NCBI GenBank assembly: GCA_964200185.2
Contig: CAXNAD020000068.1
Span: 1 to 32,761, forward strand
DNA from: Choristocarpus tenellus KU-1152
Lineage: Eukaryota; Phaeophyceae
Reading direction: 5' to 3'
Length of the DNA: 32,761 bases
The notes below the pieces were generated by a model. The model was given only the letters and a program-made list of their open reading frames with translations, was not told the origin of the DNA and made no database searches. The position numbers and the translations under genes were made by a program. This document shows positions 12,901-23,150 of the stretch, one piece after another (position 1 is the first letter of the stretch; the number at the start of each line of letters is the position of its first letter).

Positions 12901-14397
12901 GAGACTTGAAACCATCCCATCATTCTCACTTGCCTTGACTTTGATACACTTCCAAGTATATTTTTGGTGTGTTTTCTATTAATACTGCACCAGTACCTAT
13001 TTCTTGGCAAGTGAGATATCGATTTTGCTGTGTGTAGGTTTTACACATGGCACACTTCATGCAACAGGACATAAAGGCACAAGTTTTAACCAGATACACT
13101 TTTTGTTTTGTGTGTGTGGTACATTCAAGCTATGTACTTGTTAGTACACGGTACAATATGTCACTTCTACTGAGTTTGTAAAAAAGTGGAGTGTTGACGG
13201 TCAGTCACGCCATGTACTTGTTAGTACACGGTACAGTGTGTCACTTCTACTGAGTTTGTAGAAAAGTGGAGGGTTGACGGTCAGTCACGCCTCCATGCCA
13301 TGTACATGTCCAGAAACACAAAATTGTTTTCGGTAAAGGAGGTAATAGAATTCCTCCCTGGCCAGTCCAGTGCCTGGATCCCTTCTATGCATAAGCTGAT
13401 ATGAGTCACTAAACATGCCGTCAGTTGCACCTTGATTCAATGCTTTACTTTGGTGCTGTGTCCTATGCAGTGTATGTGTTGGTCCTGTGACATTTGTGTA
13501 ATTGTATGTTTGTAAGGGTTCAATTGGTGTTGTGAGGTATGATTGGTTTCAATGATTGTAGCAATAAGGATATTTTTGCTTCTCAATTGTAAAGATGCAC
13601 TGATGCTCTATGTTACACAAATTTAGAAATTTGTAAAATGCGCAAGTTATTTCAATTTTTTTTGGGAGAGTATCAAATCCTTCTTATTGCTTTTGGATCA
13701 CTTTTTTACTATTCAATTCAATGCAATGCATAATTGTGGAGTTAATAGGAGTTATATGAATGCATGTAAACATACTTTAAGAGTCATAGTCATCTACCAA
13801 ACTATATAGAGAAGATCCAAGTCCCACTCTTTTGTGTATTTTTTTGTCATGCATCTTGTTGTAGCACCACCACAATATTACAGCCCAATGGACTTGTAAG
13901 TTAGTTTGCATCAGACATAGTATGATGATACAGGTGTATGACGTCCATTGACAATAAAATATAGATTCCTGATGGGCGATGAATAATTCAACACACACAC
14001 AACACAATTGCAATAAACATTACAGGATGACAATGAGGTGTGGGCTGTAGGTGGTGGTGGAAGCTTGTGGTACTCAACAGACGGGGCCAAGAGCTTCCGC
14101 TTTAGCGGAGCTGCCTCCAGTGTTGGGGGTAACCTGTACAATGTGAAGTTCTTTGGAGCTGACAAGGGCTTTGTCCTTGGGTCTGATGGTATACTTCTAA
14201 AGTGAGTGCGACTGATTTTGAATGCCTGTTCTTGTCTTTGCCTGTCTTTTGTCGGGGCTGTCTCCTTGAGACACTTCATTTGTATAATAGATGTGCCATG
14301 ATACTTCTGAATACTTTCATCATATAATGTGAACTTAAAATGAGTCTGACCATGTACACCTTCATGTTGTTACAGATATATTCCTGGCCAGGTGTAG
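9967..14397 (+). CDS. HCF136: Photosystem II stability/assembly factor HCF136 (Ycf48), plastid-targeted
   Basis: HCF136/Ycf48 is a lumenal seven-bladed beta-propeller that assists early photosystem II assembly around precursor D1. Exons: 9967-10350, 10712-10795, 11031-11135, 11462-11575, 11824-11918, 12130-12222, 12706-12892, 14026-14201, 14376-14397; 419 residues, all GT-AG, phases close. Diagnostic stretches are [61 protein letters not shown] and [18 protein letters not shown]. Blade-type DGG/DAG..W turns recur through the protein. The N-terminus is tripartite: a signal peptide (1-17) ending GGAAA before Phe18; a Ser/Thr-rich transit region (18-56); and a hydrophobic lumen signal (about 57-87) ending SSANA before AEVSAW. 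Where Tat signals carry two arginines, this one has SRQ with a single arginine (Arg58). An in-frame ATG at 9943 would add 8 residues; 9967 gives the cleaner signal peptide. Intron 7 (12893-14025) is 1133 nt. The identification is secure. Confidence 0.96.
10891..11029. repeat. Two-copy direct repeat (period 69 bp) in HCF136 intron 2
   Basis: CCTGTGCCTT at 10891 recurs at 10960. The following blocks also match in order: GGTTCTACGTTGCTGTACAT with GGCTCTACATTGCTGTATAT, then CCTCAGTTTGCACC with CCTCAGATTACCCC. The second copy ends just before the exon 3 acceptor (AG at 11029-11030), so it supplies the branch and pyrimidine region now used for splicing. Confidence 0.8.
13132..13291. repeat. Tandem duplication, two 80-bp units, in HCF136 intron 7
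   Basis: The unit starting ATGTACTTGTTAGTACACGG occurs at 13132 and 13212 with very few differences (for example ACAATATG versus ACAGTGTG). Both end in GTTGACGGTCAGTCACGCC. The unit contains CATGTAC-type and GTAC-rich palindromic bits, and a partial third start (GCCATGTACATG) follows at about 13307. High identity indicates a recent duplication. Confidence 0.92.
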
Positions 14398-17300
14398 ATG
14401 GGTTCAGATGACATGAAGATCTCTACCATTGGAGTATAGAGGCTGTTGCACCCAACCAAAGTTGTTTCTACACTTTGACTGTGATAGAGACTGGCATCAA
14501 CATAACTGGGCAGCAGAATAGAAATGTGCGACAAGACCATGTGATTGAGTAGGATTAGGGTTAAGACTGAAAAGAGTTGCCAAAAGAAAAGGACAATAGC
14601 CAGACCCAAATAACAACATTTGCCCAATATGGATATTACCAGCAGTTCCATATTATTGAGGACCTTCAAGAAAAAGTAGAGGGAATGTTAGGCAGTACGC
14701 AGCTCAATGCTGAAGTTTCCTATATCAAATCCACAATCGTTAAGGTATTTCTAGAGTTCACACTCTCCTTCTAATACCATGTAAGAGAGAATCATGGACC
14801 ATGACCTACGGTCTCATGAGTGTGGGACATAGCAACCATGTGAAGTGAAAGCACAATAAGAACTTGAGAAAATATTCACCTCATCCTTGTTTCTGTTAAG
14901 GTTAGGGTATTTGACATACTACACAAATATTATATTCCATACCCAAACAAAGAAACTTGGCACATGCTCTTGCACCAACTAGCTCCTTCCCAACAAATGC
15001 TTTTCAACCTTCCTACCTCCCACAGATAGGTCAGACTGAACTCAAGTCCAAACAATTTCCCTCCTATTGCATCATTCATTTCAAAGAGCCAAACCTTTTT
15101 TTTTCCAATAGTACTGTCCACATCCAATACAAAGGGATCTTAAGACAAAAGGCGTAGCCAAAACCCGTCCACCACAATTTTATACAGATTTAGTATATTC
15201 TACACACTAAAGTAAACTTTAAGCTCATCAAAATACAGAAGTTAGATACACATCAACATAGCCTTCACTTGATAATGATGTGACATATACGCAGCAACCC
15301 CAAGTGGTCGGCGAACTCGTATTAGTACAGTAAATGGAACAGCAAACGGTGAACAATAGGAAATGCCCCCGAAAACATAACGCACACCAGAGGACTCAAT
15401 TTACAAGCCAAGGATGAATGGGAAGCAAACACAATAAATGCTCCTACGTTCCACCACAGGAAGATATTCAACAAAACAAGATATCATGGTAAATTTTCGT
15501 TTGATCTTCCAAATCAGTACTATCAAATTGTACTCAAATAGCTGTTCCTTTGCACAACTGATAACCATGAGAACCGTCTTTCTAAATGCTCTGGAGCATG
15601 TGATTTAGTTTTATTGCCAAAACAGCAATACCTTGGAAGGCACCTGACAAACTGCACTATCAATGCTCTGCACAAATTCATTTCAGTAATTGGTACTATC
15701 AACAAAATACACCAGCTTTAGGGCCTTGTGCATTATCTGTGGTCGGTTCCTTATGTGATGCAAGAAGATAGGAGATGGACTAAAGGCACAAGGTACATAC
15801 CCTGTGGGTTGGGAACGTTTTCCACGATATTGACAGCCAAAGATGAATCCAGACCAACTCAGTCCAGAGCGAGAATCAACTCCCCATGGTTTCTTTCCCC
15901 CCGTGGGTGATGGTTGTGGTTCTCTTGGTGAACAAGGAAGTGAGCAGGAAACCATGCCAGAGATACATTTCCCAGTATTTGTCACATAGACTAGACAAGA
16001 GGGAAGGGAAGGGAAGGGGGGGATGGAGAACCTTGAAACCACACCAAGTGCTGAGCGGCTACCGCATCTACCATGCGCATATACTAGAGGAACATGACAT
16101 GGTTCCAGCCACTCTCAGGCACACGTCTAAATGACTGATAGAAACTCTCTTTTGACTTGGCACAAATGCCATAGTGGCAACCCAGTGTCTGATCACGGTT
16201 GCCGAAGGGACACAGGAGATGCCATTAGTCCTGTTGGCAAGTCAATAGACCCGTGATGCTTTCAGTCTGAGTAGCCTCCGTGCACTCACTCCAGGAAGAG
16301 GAAAGGATGATGTTCCAAGTAAGTAGGCCACCTTCAAAAGTGGTTTACGACCACCGTCTTCCTTCCACACATGTGAGGAGAGTGACTGGACACACTGACT
16401 GTTCTGGGCTGATCGATGGCAACAGTCAGGTAGCATCGCGGTGACGGAATTTTCAACCAAATTGCACCAGCAAGCATGGTAAGTCCCCCAAAGCAAGCTC
16501 ACCCCACGGCAGTGGTGGGTCGTTGTGTAATCCATGGTGCACCTAGACAAAACACTTGTGTCCATAACCTCACAGACCTCCTACAGAAGATCGAGTGTGG
16601 GCAGGCACCCAAGGAAGACCGTGGAGTAAGGGAAACTGAGAGGCTAGCTTGGGAAGAAGGTATCAGCCAACTTTGACAAGGAAGGCTGGTAATCCAATAC
16701 CCCTCAATACACCATCACACCCAGGCTCAGGAATGGCTACACAATTACTACAACAAACTACTACAACAAGGAGGAGGTGGATGCCATCAAGGCCTTGGCG
16801 CAGGACCTCAGAAAGACGATATACAGAAAACTACATAGTATGAGCAACCTGTAACGGAGGATACATCCATAACAGAGGGTGTTGCAAGCACGCCAGGCAG
16901 GGCTGATGAGGGGGGGGAATTTTGTCAAAAGAAGAGACAGAGAACCCCCGAAAAAGATAACGCTGGAGGCTTCAGTCATTGCACACCTTCCCACTGTTGA
17001 AGTGGAACCTTATTTCTTGAATTCAAGGGGAGGAGGAGGAAAAGGCTGGACTAGGGGACTTCTCCACAAAGTTGCTCCAGGCGGGATGAAGTTCTTGAGT
17101 ACACGCGATTGGAGAGAACAAGAGGTGCAGGCAGCCACGGACTGATGATGCCTGCTGCTGTAACCTACTTCTTCAGTTCTCCGCACCAACAACAACCTGC
17201 ACAATAAATATCCCATGCAGGGACATGTATTCAAGTTTGAGTGAAAGAATGATCCGAGCCATTAACACGTGAACCAACCACACTTGCTTGACGAACGGAG

Positions 17301-17633
17301 AAACTCTGCAGTGTTTTGAGTCACCACGGCCAATTTATTTATTTAGACCCTACCCTACCCGCCAATAACGCATGAGGGGTTGGATCTTCAACACTTCCTG
17401 CCACAACTATGGCTTTTCAGGTCGGTCTACAACTGCATGTGTCCAAGTTGTATGGTATGGATTGTCCTTACTCTGTTGCTTGCTTGTATGTTGCTCTCCA
17501 TTCCCCGTTTTCATTCCCTAAAAATAGAAACAAAACCAGAACGATTCCTAAAATATATAGCCCACAAAAAAAGTGGGCCCTGATGCTTTTCTATCAAGTC
17601 ACAACAGCAGAGCGCAAACGAAAATCTCCTCCA
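14398..17633. other. Intergenic stretch, no supported gene
   Basis: This is the 3' flank of HCF136 followed by DNA without recognisable protein. At 16476-16854 all three plus frames are open for 35-65 codons at once, which argues for low-stop composition rather than a real exon. A purine tract (GGGAAGGGAAGGGAAGGGGGGG) lies at about 16000-16022. No tRNA or rRNA was seen. Confidence 0.5.
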
Positions 17634-17665
17634 CTAGTGCTAGTGCTAGTACTAGTACTAGTACT
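17634..17665. repeat. CTAGTG/CTAGTA hexamer microsatellite
   Basis: Five hexamers (two CTAGTG, then three CTAGTA) run in tandem and end at CTGCCTC. Confidence 0.9.
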
Positions 17666-18134
17666 GCCTCAATCCTCGGGTAGCATGGTAGCATGCCACA
17701 GCAAATAGTTGGGTAATTCCTCCCTTGATGTGAAAGCACTGTGTATGGGGTGAGTGAGGCAGTGAGTTGAGTTCAAGTCCAGTGATAGGGAGAATGGTTT
17801 GCAACCAGGCAGCAACAGTGAATCCTAAGGCATTAACGAAACGTACCCCAGTGCTGGAGCTGTGTTGTGAAATGAACGGTTGGGTTCATGTGTCTACCGT
17901 TTTGAACCTTTGATTCAGCCAGTTCAAATTGTGGTCTGTCCATCTATCTGACCGGGGGCTGCACTGTTTGTTAATCGAGCCCGCCAGGTGTTACTTGTGT
18001 TTGTTGATGAAGCATCATCACTATTTATGATGAATGGACCTTGACTGCGTGGCAGAGTCTCACAAAATTGGGGTGAGCTAGTGCGATAACGTGAGGATCG
18101 GGAGGGCCAACACCGCGCACATCGAACATGGGTT
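17666..18134. other. Intergenic, nothing recognised
   Basis: No coding signature, RNA gene or strong repeat was seen between the hexamer microsatellite and the 41-bp tandem repeat. Confidence 0.45.
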
Positions 18135-18257
18135 CACCTGGTTTCCGAGCATGGAAGACTTCCTTCGCTTCCTTCCACCTGGTTTCCGAGCATGGAAGAC
18201 TTCCTTCGCTTCCTTCCACCTGGTTTCCGAGCATGGAAGACTTCCTTCGCTTCCTTC
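18135..18257. repeat. Minisatellite: 41-bp unit, three copies
   Basis: The unit starting CACCTGGTTTCCGAGCATGG begins at 18135, 18176 and 18217, and the copies are essentially identical. Because 41 is not a multiple of three, all three frames of the unit appear in turn in any frame that crosses the array. Open frames over it are therefore not evidence of a protein. Confidence 0.95.
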
Positions 18258-19690
18258 ACACGTCAAGTTCTTATCGAGGATGGGTACGGGAAGATCATTT
18301 GTCACGCCACCCTTCGACCGTGGTGGTGCTCGACTCCTGAAGATTGCCTTACGAACTTGCCCATCAGTAACCCTGCTGTCCACCTCGTATCCGCTTTCCA
18401 TCTGCAAGGTTTGCAAGTTCCCCAAACATCGATCCCTATGCGCACAGCTGACCCTGGGACCGGGAGCCTCCGTTCCCGAACAATCGACTCGATACCGTCA
18501 TACCCTGTCTTCACAGGGGCATCTTTGTACGACGACACGGGATGCGATCAGTGCGTTCCCGTTTTCCCAATTCGGTGCTGCTGCAGCTCAGCAGAAATTT
18601 GTGGCGGTGGAGACGGAGCTTGGAATAGTGGTCCTGGTGGACTGTTCACGCCACACGGCCACATAACTTGATCTCAAGTAACTCAGCCCTCGAGCATTCG
18701 GATCTCAAACTCGAGCGATACGTCCGTGGTCCTCAGATGAAACACTCGTCTGTACTTGCGGAAGCAATCCCAGGTGTCATCGGCGCCATTTCGGATAGTG
18801 CCTCAATGGTAAACACGCTCGGCCTTCTGCTTCTGGCTACGTGGATCGAACCCTGGATCTGCACCATGTCTGCTGGCGTTTTGGGAGGCCCAAGGGACAC
18901 GCCTTCTGCCTTCGGATCGGACACGGTCAACCCCAATACCCTACAGTTGTGCCTACCTTCACAGTCGCTCCCACCATCCCTTCCGCTCTACCTTGCTTGG
19001 AGGTCTTAAGACACAATGCCAGCCTCGTCAACAAAGTACCATACATTTACTCCCTATCCCTCTTGAACTTGCTTGAAATAGATGCCAACTGTTAACCCAC
19101 TCCCTCCCCTCCGTCCTCTGTTCTCCCTTCCTTACCCAGTCAGCTCCCTCTACGATAATGAGGTCCTTGGAGACAACCAGGCGGCCGGAACTCCCCCATC
19201 AGTCTTGCATTGGCGGTAGGGTGCAGGCGTAGAAGTGATTTGAACAAGAAGATTTGAAATATGGTGTTGTTTGTACCTTTGAAGCGAAAGAAACGCAACA
19301 TACCATACGAAAACTGTTCTTGGAGGAGGAGGGAAGAGGGAGTGGAGGGGATGATGAAATATGATTTGATGTAAGAAGATGAAAAACGAAAAAACGCCGA
19401 AGCGACACGAAAAAAACCGCAGAGGACACACAAAACATACCGCACACAACAACACGGCTGTTATAGCACCTTGTTGTCATATAGCCTGATGTGCCGCAAT
19501 AAAGGAGTGCAGTCCTACAGACGAGATGCAGCGCCTGTTCATACCCATCGAGGGTTGGGATGTCGTCAACATTGAGTGAGGACAGCGAAGAGAGAGGTGA
19601 GCGAGGAGATGAACGTCAAAGTATCAATGCCAGATGGTGATAAGACATAGCACACGCGCGTGTGTGCACGCGCCTCTGTCTCTTTCTCTT
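18258..19690. other. GC-richer unresolved segment with overlapping open frames
   Basis: From about 18258 to 19010, open frames of 60-190 codons overlap on both strands (for example plus 18091-18666 and 18668-19009, minus 18302-18538 and 18733-18936). TCG, CGA and similar codon-like triplets are frequent. None resembles a family I know, and no frame stays open across the segment. It could be a decayed gene or mobile element. From 19010 on there are pyrimidine-rich and A-rich tracts and nothing recognisable. Confidence 0.35.
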
Positions 19691-19700
19691 TGTGTGTGTG

Positions 19701-19756
<56 letters not shown>
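19691..19756. repeat. (GT)n microsatellite
   Basis: An almost uninterrupted GT run of about 66 bp, with a TT interruption near 19700. It lies inside a plus-strand open frame (19634-20437) whose translation there is an artefactual Cys-Val run. Confidence 0.98.
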
Positions 19757-19759
<3 letters not shown>

Positions 19760-20020
19760 TGCCGTGACCTATCTCCCTCCTTGGGTGTGAAATGGTGTAT
19801 AAAACCTGTCAGACTTCATTGTTCCCCCAATGTTGTGTGGAGTGTGAATTGTAGGTCGTCGATGATTGTGTTCGCGGGTGCTCCCTCGATGCGTCCCACG
19901 TTCTCTTTCGTTTGGGTAGATCTCCCTGACCTCACCAGCAGTACTGATGTGAGTGTTGTCCTCCACCAGGGACGCTGCGTCTTGCGCCAGGTCAGGATGG
20001 GTTGGGGAGAAATTTTTGGG

Positions 20021-20331
20021 CACCGTGGGAGTAAGACCCCACGGGCAAAGAGAAGGATCGAACAGGATTGGCGAGTCGAAGGCGCCGACGCTCGGCATAT
20101 TATCTGCCGCGGGCCGGTCGAAACCCGTTCGTGTTTGACCATTCTGAAGAATGGGCCGAGAGAGGTGCGAAACCTTCGGCACCGTGGGAGTAAGACCCCA
20201 CGGGCGAAGAGAAGGATCGAAGAGGATTGGCGAGTCGAAGGCGCCGACGCTCGGCATATTATCTGCTACGGGCCGGTCGAAACCCGTTCGTGTTTGACCA
20301 TTCTGAAGAATAGGCCGAGAGAGGTGCGAAA
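20021..20331. repeat. Tandem duplication of a 159-bp unit with hairpin potential
   Basis: CACCGTGGGAGTAAGACCCC occurs at 20021 and 20180, and the copies match to about 20331 with roughly five substitutions, so they are about 97% identical. Each unit can fold into several short hairpins: CCGTGGG pairs with CCCACGG around AGTAAGAC; CGGG pairs with CCCG around CCGGTCGAAA; CATTC pairs with GAATG around TGAA (one closing base is lost in copy 2). Since 159 is divisible by three, frames on both strands stay open through both copies. The differences are not clearly biased to synonymous sites in either strand, so coding is not supported. Confidence 0.93.
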
Positions 20332-20689
20332 CCCTTGTGACTATCCACAGCAAGACGTCTGGATACCTGAACGGGGGAACTCCTTCCTCCTTCCTCCTTC
20401 CAGAAGTCAATCGAAATCTACCAGTACAGTACTGTAGTCAAGGCGGATCGTTGTAGAGTCATGGAGTATTATCGTAGCCGCAGTGTTTGTCTTTTTGTCT
20501 CTTTCTCCCTCCCCCCCCCGACTCTCTCCTTTTTTTTTCTCTCTCTCTCTCTCCCTCTCTCTCTCTCTCGGTCACAAGCAAGGCCTCGATCCCAGGTAAC
20601 TTGGCCTTTTCTGTGTTCTCCTTGCTTTTTCGTTCACAGAGCACTCACTTGGACGTGAAGTTTTGCTTTGACCTCCTTTCTCTGGGCCA
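20332..20689. repeat. Pyrimidine-rich tract in otherwise featureless DNA
   Basis: A C/T-only-like region at about 20490-20570 includes runs of C, T and (CT)n. Nothing else was recognised in this interval. Confidence 0.7.
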
Positions 20690-21364
20690 TTGCTATTTTT
20701 TCCTATCTCCCCTCCTTTGAAAAAGGCCACTGGTACAGGGACATGGGGAGAGTCTTCTTTCTTGGGAGGGGCTCTTAGTAGGTGCGTGGAGCCCCTGGGG
20801 CGTGGTTGGACGGTAGGCGCCTCAGGATGGAGCATTGCTGGTGCCCCCACTCCAGCAAAATGCTGCTGTGCATTATTGGTCCTCACCGCTCTGGCATTGG
20901 CATTGGGTGTCAAGACCCGCCGCCGGTGGGTACGGAACAGACCGCACCATCGTCAGTTGGCGACGGGGGTACGTGTGAGGGATTTCCGGTCCGCGGCTCG
21001 AGCATTCCCGGCCCTCCCCCAACTCCCACAGGGTAGGCACATTGTGCCATGGGTTGGGCAACTGGGCCGTGTGTCTAGTAGGTTGCAAACCTTCCCCTGT
21101 GGAGTCAGGGCAGTGCACTCACCTTTCTCCAGGGTGTGCACATCTCCACAATATTGCGTCCGGGGAGTGGTAGCTGGTGCATTGCTTCCTGCACGAGCTT
21201 ACGTGAGGTCGTGGGAAACCCTCCTGACCCCCTTTCAGGAGCTGACAGTGGGGATTTGTGCGGCCTGTGACTTCATGCCACAGGCCTCGGTGGTTCTTGC
21301 TGTGGAAGAGGAGGGCATTTGGGGAACAGTCCTCTTGTTTCAGAGGGATTTCGGTGAGACTTGA
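20690..21364 (+). other. Unrecognised 224-codon open frame
   Basis: An uninterrupted plus-strand frame runs from 20690 to a TGA at 21362-21364, from a non-ATG start codon. It includes a hydrophobic stretch (about residues 58-72, with LLVLTALALALGV), an Arg-rich middle, and a C-terminal part with the motif VVLAVEEEGIWGTVLLF. I do not recognise a family. Other frames here are also partly open because the DNA is GC-rich. It could be a single-exon gene, a piece of a 5' exon of the downstream gene, or chance. Confidence 0.2.
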
Positions 21365-21425
21365 GGGTGATTGATGCCCACAGTTGGCTTGAGCTCTATG
21401 GACACTACTGTGTCACTATGGTCAC

Positions 21426-21488
21426 ATATAGATATAGATATAGATATAGATATAGATATAGATATAGATATAGATATAGATATAGATA
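21426..21488. repeat. (TATAGA)n hexamer microsatellite
   Basis: About ten uninterrupted TATAGA units, some 140 bp upstream of the proposed start codon of the actin-related gene. It may lie in its promoter or 5' untranslated region. Confidence 0.97.
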
Positions 21489-21628
21489 CGAGCAGGCTAC
21501 AATAATGGTGGGGAAGTCCTTGAGTGGGAACGACTAGGGCTGAATATGCATTACTTCTGTAGGTTCATCCCGCTGTGTATCCCACTATCCCACATGCACA
21601 TACTTGTTCTTGGTTGGCTGATTTTTGA

Positions 21629-23109
21629 ATGAGCACAGCAGATATCCCCTCCACCTCAAATCCTCTCTCCCCTGTCTCTAATACTCCGGCGCTCCCTTTC
21701 CCAACTGCAGACCCCACAGAGGTCCTCATGCAGTACGTAACCAACTCCCTGGGGATGGAGAATGCATCTGTGGTTGAGGTTGGGGCACTCAACGGCGTAA
21801 AGACGTTCCTGGTTTGGAGGCTACCTGTACGTATGCGTGAGAGCACCACAGTGAGTTGATAGGGGAGTATGGTAGGAGTACGCGGAATTGAGGGGGAGTG
21901 AAAAAAAAAGCAAGGAGTGTGGTTGACCTGACCTGACCCACAAGTGGGAGGGAAGAATATGGGGGCAAGAGCGCTTCTGACTAGATGCTAGTTGCGTAGG
22001 GTACTGCTCCTAGAAGATGGGAGGTGATATATTGAGGCTGGACGACCTGTCTTGGGCGTGATGATGAGGCACGCACATCCTTGTTGTTTCTGTTCATATA
22101 TAGTGGTCAGGACATCCATCAAAGGGGAAGGGTAGTCAGCCAGCCCCGTGCCGTCTCCCTCTTCCCCCCTCCCACCTGCACCAAGTGTGACACCCCTGTC
22201 CCTGATCCCACCTTCCTTCCTTGTTCGCGGCTTCCACTCTGCAGTCTGTCTCAACTGGAGGGGCAATGCCGGAGGCAATTGCATACCCGGGGGAGGCTGA
22301 GACCGCGAGTGAGGAGCGCCAGGGAGGCAATGCTGAGATGGGGCGTGGTGCTGAGGATGATAAGGCAGTGGGCACTGTGGTCCTTGACCTGGAGACTGAG
22401 ATAGCTCTGCTCCAGCAACAGATTGGTGAGCAGGGGGTGCATTGAGTTGGTACTACAGACAGTACTGCGTGTCATGTGTTGGAAGAGTTTGTTGCAAGTG
22501 GTGTTTGGTTGTCTTTTTCACCTCCCTGCCCAGTACTGGAAATTGCTTGTTCCACGTGTGTGAAGAAGGGGTGGTGCCTTTCTCAGGTCTGAGGAGGTGG
22601 TTCTTGATGGTGCAGGGTGCAGCGCCCGGTTACCACCGTGTGTTGCAAAGGATTGTGGCTCCTGTCTTGGGTTGGGCAGCTTAGGGTGTGTCTGCTGTTT
22701 TGTGGTGTTGTTTTCAAGCAACAACAATAACAACATGGGTGTTGTCATTGTTGCAGCTGTTCCTTAGTTGGTAGCCCCTTCTTGGCCAATGCATTGCAGT
22801 GATCTACTCCGCCGTCAGAAACAGGGATGATTTTGGTGTTCTCATTCTTGATTTTTTTTTTCTGGGGTACTTGGGTATTTCTACTTGAGGGACTTGTGCT
22901 AAGAATGCAAGGTGATGCGAACTACTTGTGTTGCCAATTGCCAATTGCCACATTTCCGTCTTGTCACAAGTTTTGTTTGAGTACACGAGCTCACCGGATG
23001 AATATTTTAGTCAAGGTGATAGCAAAAGCGTTGATTAGAACAATGTAAATATCTTAAATATCTTAAATATCTCAAATATCTTAAATATCTTAAATATCTC
23101 AAATATCTC

Positions 23110-23150
<41 letters not shown>

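Noticed and set aside
15886-16134. HAHILEEHDM, resembling the C-terminal copper motif of multicopper oxidases
   Set aside because: The histidine spacing is off by one from HxHxxxH, the essential cysteine is absent, and nothing else of the family is present.
16730-16854. Peptide with an NYYNKEEVDA motif resembling phage or viral structural proteins
   Set aside because: All three plus frames are open here and each reads plausibly; the motif is short and has no supporting context.
17760-17790. GAGTTCAAGTCC resembling a tRNA T-arm
   Set aside because: No matching acceptor, D or anticodon stems could be placed around it.
18091-18666. 191-codon plus frame as a gene
   Set aside because: Its first third is the 41-bp minisatellite read in successive frames; the rest has no recognised similarity and competes with other open frames on both strands.
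19634-20437. 267-codon plus frame and 213-codon minus frame as genes
   Set aside because: Both are held open by the GT microsatellite and/or by the 159-bp duplication whose length is a multiple of three; differences between copies are not biased to silent sites.
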